Below are positions 61,901 to 64,000 of a DNA stretch of 64,000 nt, piece after piece. Made by a program: the position numbers and the translations under genes. This DNA is from Phoronis australis (lineage: Eukaryota; Phoronida; Phoronidae): NCBI GenBank assembly GCA_002633005.1, contig NMRA01000436.1, positions 270,127 through 334,126 on the forward strand, in the 5' to 3' direction. Each line of letters starts with the position of its first letter. The first letter of the stretch is position 1. Under the pieces are notes generated by a model that had not been told where the DNA came from, did not search any database, and saw only the letters and a program-made list of their open reading frames with translations.

Positions 61901-63903
61901 GTACACAAACATCGTGGATGGTTGTATTTATGTAACTACGACCATGGCAATTGTCGCCCATTTTGCTGCGATTTGTGTGCAGTTGCCAGGTGAATGACCA
62001 TGGGTTAAAGCGAAATTTTCAAGTTCACCTTCGAAAAACGCGTTTTGGATCACGGCTGGATGGAATACGCTTTATGTAGTTATTTTTTGGATGGGCAGCC
62101 TTTTGAAGTTATTTTTGGATGAGAAAGGCTTGTTGAAATTAATGTTGGATCTCACAGACTTGTTGAAATTATTGATGGATGGGACAGACTTGTTGAAGTT
62201 ATTGTTGGATGGGATAGACTTGTTGAAGTTATTGTTGGATGTAGTACACGTCTTGAAATAATGCTGGATTGGACAGACCTGTTTAAGTTATTGCTGGATG
62301 GGATAGGCTTGTTGAAGTTATTGTTGCATGAGACAGACTTGTTGAAGTTATTGTTGGATGGGATAGGCTTGTTAAATATATTGTTGCATGGAGTACACTT
62401 CTTGAAATATTGCTGGATGGGACAGACACTTTTTGAAGTTATTGTTGGATGGGATAGACTTGTTAAATATATTGTTGCATGGAGTACACTTCTTGAAATA
62501 TTGCTGTATGGGACAGACACTTTTTGAAGTTATTGTTGGATGGGATAGACTTGTTGAAGTTATTGTTGGATAGGACAGACTTGTTGAAGTTTTTGTTCGA
62601 TGAGACAGACTTGTTGAAGTTTTTGTTCGATGAGACAGACTTGTTGAAGGTATTGTTGGATGAGACAGACTTGTTGAAGTTATTGTTGGATGAGACAGAC
62701 TTGTTGAAGTTATTGTTGGATGAGACAGACTTGTTCAAGTTATCAGGTTTGACTACAGCTTAACACAATCCAATCCAATGTGCTTTTGAGAATTTTATTA
62801 AACATCTCCAAATTTTCTTGTTGTCCATGACCAAAGATAATTACGTCACCACTTAAATACCCTTAAGATATGCTGCAACTTTAATCGAATGTTATTTAGC
62901 TAGCAATGAGCTTGACTGCATCCGCGAAATTTCCGGAGGCGATTCCTCACAATGGCTAATCCTAGAAATGTGTCGCCTATATCATTTTAAAAAGCTAATG
63001 TAAGATGACCCTGCGAACGTTTTTTATCTGAACAAATCGCCCGGGGCCTCACTTCAGTTTTCGTTTGGTGAGACAGACAACACAAGTTATATATTCCGAC
63101 ATGGACGTACCACTACCTATCCAAAACCAGATTGACCTATTTGAATAGTGACCGGTGGTCCCGCTAAACTCGCCACATCAATATGAGCGAACTCAATGGT
63201 GTGGGTGATTTTTTCGTTTAAGGACCGCCTATAACTGTTTTTTATGCTCGTAACAATCCTGGAAATATCCTTTAAGGCTAAGTAAGTGTTGTATTATTTC
63301 ACTTGCAAACAGGTTTGAAGTGTCTTGTAATTTTCAAGATATGGTGCCTTTGACTGGGTTGTTTATACAAATCACGTACTCACATACTTCCACGAAGCAT
63401 AACCACCTTTATATGAACACCGATTGTGCAAGTTCGTTAGCAATGATTGTAATTATCCGATCTCATCCTTTAGTAACCAAATTTCATGGGATTGGCCCTA
63501 TATCAATGATTTTCTCTGCACTGAGTGTGCTGGTAATGTTTTTACAATAGATTTGCAAACTACTGCCCACGGGTGTATTGCCTGTAACGGCGGTATCTTG
63601 GAAATCAAATTCTTTGTACATGTGTTTCAGGCTTTGCTGGTGTTCAACAAGCAAGTGAGTAAAGTAACTATCCACGTTTCTTCGGATGTTCATACCGGTA
63701 AAGTTGAGGATGAATTAGCCAGGAAGACGCAGTTTTGGGCTTCTGGGGAGTGCCCCAAGAGAACACGTGTCGCAGTGGCTCCTTTTAACGTTGTCGAAAT
63801 TCCACACCACAGAATACGACGTAGTATTGAATTATCTCACGTCAGGAATTTGAGAATGACGGACATTCACAACTGGGAGATGGCATGGCTTTCTAGAAAT
63901 TAA
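37704..63903 (+). CDS. Large secreted multidomain protein: two Hedge-like domains, ComEC-type MBL, M15-like domain
   Basis: Exons: 37704-37922, 40348-40462, 41529-41625, 42030-42446, 43346-43406, 44167-44407, 44728-44855, 45068-45144, 46209-46318, 48436-48502, 49278-49424, 49681-49836, 50110-50237, 50435-50677, 52830-53837, 54311-54455, 56196-56362, 57380-57467, 57730-58484, 58788-58887, 59379-59548, 59941-60132, 61678-61868, 63631-63903. Every junction keeps phase; the total is 5,295 bases, 1,764 residues plus stop. The start ATG (aaaATGG) opens a signal peptide (hydrophobic core residues 4-16). Domains in order: beta-rich region (about 25-600), Hedge-like 1 (613-735), MBL (744-970), Hedge-like 2 (1120-1260), M15-like (1310-1430), cysteine-containing tail. 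The furin-type sites are listed separately. The protein is predicted to be extracellular. I know no animal protein with this order. Exon 46209-46318 has the weakest splice site. Confidence 0.85.
37923..40347 (+). other. First intron of the multidomain gene
   Basis: 2.4 kb. I see no exon or recognised repeat, only AT-rich sequence with several acatgta words. Confidence 0.55.
42091..42142 (+). other. Two furin-type cleavage sites (residues 162-165 and 175-178)
   Basis: R-G-K-R and R-T-K-R fit the furin rule R-x-K/R-R and lie 13 residues apart in a polar stretch (D-E-D-A-E-A-H-V between them), after the N-terminal module. Cleavage here would release a roughly 18-kDa propeptide. Confidence 0.7.
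45605..45660. mobile_element. End fragment of a G-run small element
   Basis: ggggggatccaggattttg followed by ttaggggggggcac resembles the ends of the elements at 13619 and 33100. It lies in an intron of the multidomain gene. Confidence 0.4.
46319..48435 (+). other. Intron without recognisable content
   Basis: 2.1 kb between exons ending at 46318 and starting at 48436. I see no exon, repeat array or RNA gene. Confidence 0.5.
50110..50677 (+). other. Hedge-like domain 1 (LAS fold)
   Basis: Exons 50110-50237 and 50435-50677, residues 613-735. The order G-I-V-F-E, S-R-L-M, a K-K-L helix, W-Q-N, L-V-V-K-Q-A-W, G-S-E-G-R-E-I, and L-A-R-C-A-Q-F follows the hedgehog N-terminal domain block for block (I-I-F-K, D-R-L-M, N-Q-W, L-R-V-T-E-G-W, H-Y-E-G-R-A-V-D, L-A-x-x-A-G-F). 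The zinc-binding His and Asp of that motif are absent, so it is probably a non-metal binding module. Confidence 0.75.
50678..52829 (+). other. Intron upstream of the MBL exon
   Basis: Contains a three-copy 34-base repeat (51141-51241) and an inverted pair cttagttttg/caaaactaag at about 50991-51018. The phases of the flanking exons join directly, so no missing exon is required. Confidence 0.6.
51141..51241. repeat. Three-copy 34-base tandem repeat
   Basis: gggcttacatcactta starts at 51143, 51177 and 51211, each unit ending in taaaccagca. The last copy is shortened by five bases. Confidence 0.9.
52830..53837 (+). other. ComEC/Rec2-type metallo-beta-lactamase domain in one large exon
   Basis: Residues 744-970. 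L-P-V-G-Q-G-D-G and L-V-D-L-G open the fold. T-H-G-D-Q-D-H (residues 806-812) is the metal-binding motif, F-V-G-D (Asp 903) the next metal ligand, and L-G-H-H-G-S (His 929-930) the ComEC-type motif; Y-K-H-P follows. All key residues of the ComEC-type MBL family are present, so a hydrolase acting on phosphodiester bonds is plausible. The exon of 1,008 bases is the longest of the gene. Residues 1054-1057 (R-G-R-R) form another furin-type site just after the domain. Confidence 0.9.
53787..53798 (+). other. Furin-type site after the MBL domain (residues 1054-1057)
   Basis: R-G-R-R followed by S in a Ser-rich linker (S-S-A-S-S before, S-T-D-S-E after). This is a good exposed context for proprotein convertases, and would separate the MBL part from the second Hedge-like part. 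Confidence 0.7.
54456..56195 (+). other. Intron with units of the dispersed repeat family
   Basis: ggcgcattatgccgccatccc at about 54591-54611 and gtccgtccgtccaccc match the end of the repeat family. Later units carry ctccctagtggcat (about 55126-55139) and ctagtggccg (55258). No exon is seen. Confidence 0.6.
56196..57830 (+). other. Hedge-like domain 2 with the S-L-H-Y-E-G-R-A motif
   Basis: Exons 56196-56362, 57380-57467 and the start of 57730-58484, residues about 1120-1260. R-V-M, Q-Q-W-N, L-H-V-K-V-K-E-A-W, S-L-H-Y-E-G-R-A and L-A-Q-C-A-G-F-D-Y-V match the hedgehog signalling domain closely; the motif S-L-H-Y-E-G-R-A is identical to the hedgehog one. The His ligand is kept (1201). The Asp that follows in hedgehog (A-V-D-I) is Arg here (A-L-R-I), so zinc binding is likely changed. 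A 485-base assembly gap lies in the intron between the first two exons. Confidence 0.85.
56646..57130. other. Assembly gap of 485 N
   Basis: A run of unknown bases within the intron between the exons 56196-56362 and 57380-57467. Because those exons join in phase and complete the Hedge-like domain, no coding exon need be hidden here. Confidence 0.99.
57990..58400 (+). other. M15-peptidase-like domain
   Basis: Residues about 1310-1430 in exon 57730-58484. N-P-V-Y-R-T, later S-E-E-K-H-R-F-H-A-G-Q-A-A-E-L, then L-G-A-H-Q-H-H-L-Y-L-D-L-R. This follows the M15_3 pattern G-Y-R, S-x-H-x-x-G-x-A-x-D-I, and H-x-D-x-R. One metal-ligand Asp is Glu and the last His is displaced, so activity is uncertain. 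LAS peptidases and hedgehog share this fold, so it may be a third diverged copy. Confidence 0.55.
59150..59340. repeat. CA/TG and tgta-rich low-complexity block
   Basis: Starts with alternating cacacgca-type sequence and passes into tgtatgtatgtgcac-type sequence. It lies in the intron between exons 58788-58887 and 59379-59548. Confidence 0.85.
60540..61440 (+). mobile_element. LINE reverse-transcriptase relic (jockey/CR1-like) with TCTAA tail
   Basis: The frame reads F-N-L-Y-L-S-G-D-K-L-E-D-V, S-L-T-W-S, M-E-K-L-Q-K then a stop, and A-A-R-F, and near the end R-T-R-Y, F-E-S-V-R-K-W and P-Q-N-I. These are the usual landmarks of the C-terminal part of a jockey/CR1-type reverse transcriptase. 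It ends in (tctaa)4 at about 61415-61435, the usual 3' tail form. Stops show it is dead. It lies in the intron between exons 59941-60132 and 61678-61868. Confidence 0.8.
61869..63630 (+). other. Last intron of the multidomain gene
   Basis: Contains the minisatellite at 62090-62762. The remainder shows no exon I can support, and the flanking exons join in phase 0. Confidence 0.6.
62090..62762. repeat. 30-base minisatellite, partly with longer units
   Basis: The unit gacttgttgaagttattg plus ttggatgagaca is repeated about 20 times with variants. It is cleanest at 62560-62740, where the period is 30 bases. Since 30 is divisible by three and the unit has no stop in some frames, open frames of 76-122 codons appear on both strands; they are not genes. 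It lies in the last intron of the multidomain gene. Confidence 0.9.
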
Positions 63904-64000
63904 CTTAACATTAACTTGTTAATAACTAGATGTAACTGGCTTGTGTTATTTTTGAAGAATACTTAAAACAAATTATTGAGAATGCCGTGTAACCCCATGC
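63904..64000 (+). other. 3' flank of the multidomain gene
   Basis: Start of the 3' UTR. No AATAAA is seen before the window ends. Confidence 0.5.

Larger units (their letters stand above)
58788..63903 (+). other. C-terminal region of the multidomain protein
   Basis: Exons 58788-58887, 59379-59548, 59941-60132, 61678-61868 and 63631-63903 (residues 1457-1764). Paired cysteines occur (C-G-C-G, S-C-M-E, L-A-C-D-N-G-L-C). The last exon has beta strands such as V-S-K-V-T-I-H-V-S-S-D-V. A furin-type site R-I-R-R (1735-1738) lies 26 residues before the stop. I do not recognise a family. Confidence 0.7.

Noticed and set aside
62152-62763. Protein genes or a CRISPR-like array in the 30-base repeats
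   Set aside because: Units are contiguous without spacers and lie within an intron; the open frames arise from the repeat period.

Overview
This is eukaryotic genomic DNA carrying three multi-exon protein genes with GT-AG introns. Introns are long and rich in repeats and decayed transposons. The frequent acatgta words and the mix of repeats suggest a marine invertebrate such as a lancelet, hemichordate or mollusc, but I cannot place it further. The sequence is a draft scaffold: it has one 485-base gap (56646-57130) and five single-N joins (11949, 14065, 25743, 29041, 34715). At least one of these joins creates a false duplication.

Layout. (1) About 3690-20024, plus strand: the 3' part of a patatin-like phospholipase gene whose C-terminal half carries two EF-hand calcium loops; its first exon or exons, with the oxyanion-hole motif, are not visible. 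(2) 34050 down to 23028, minus strand: a complete 14-exon sodium/solute symporter of the SLC5 family (closest in sequence to the SLC5A8/A12 type), 623 codons when every exon phase is joined. It is convergent with gene 1. One exon appears twice because of the scaffold join at 25743. (3) 37704-63903, plus strand, divergent from gene 2: a 24-exon gene whose exon phases all join to give a predicted secreted protein of 1,764 residues.

Gene 3 is the main discovery. In order it has a signal peptide; a beta-rich N-terminal region; a domain like the hedgehog signalling (Hedge/LAS-fold) domain; a ComEC-type metallo-beta-lactamase (MBL) domain in one 1-kb exon; a second Hedge-like domain with the hallmark S-L-H-Y-E-G-R-A; a third domain resembling M15-type peptidases; and a cysteine-containing C-terminus. 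Four furin-type R-x-K/R-R sites lie along the chain, so it may be a precursor cut into several secreted modules. The two Hedge-like domains share intron positions and phases, which points to internal duplication.

The introns hold a dispersed repeat family of about 150-base units. Its core (CCACTAGGGGGCGC-like) matches the known CTCF consensus, and about seven copies form a regular array inside the symporter gene. Other repeats include a THAP-domain DNA transposon relic with terminal inverted repeats, two LINE relics, foldback elements, minisatellites and a very strong GC-rich hairpin.
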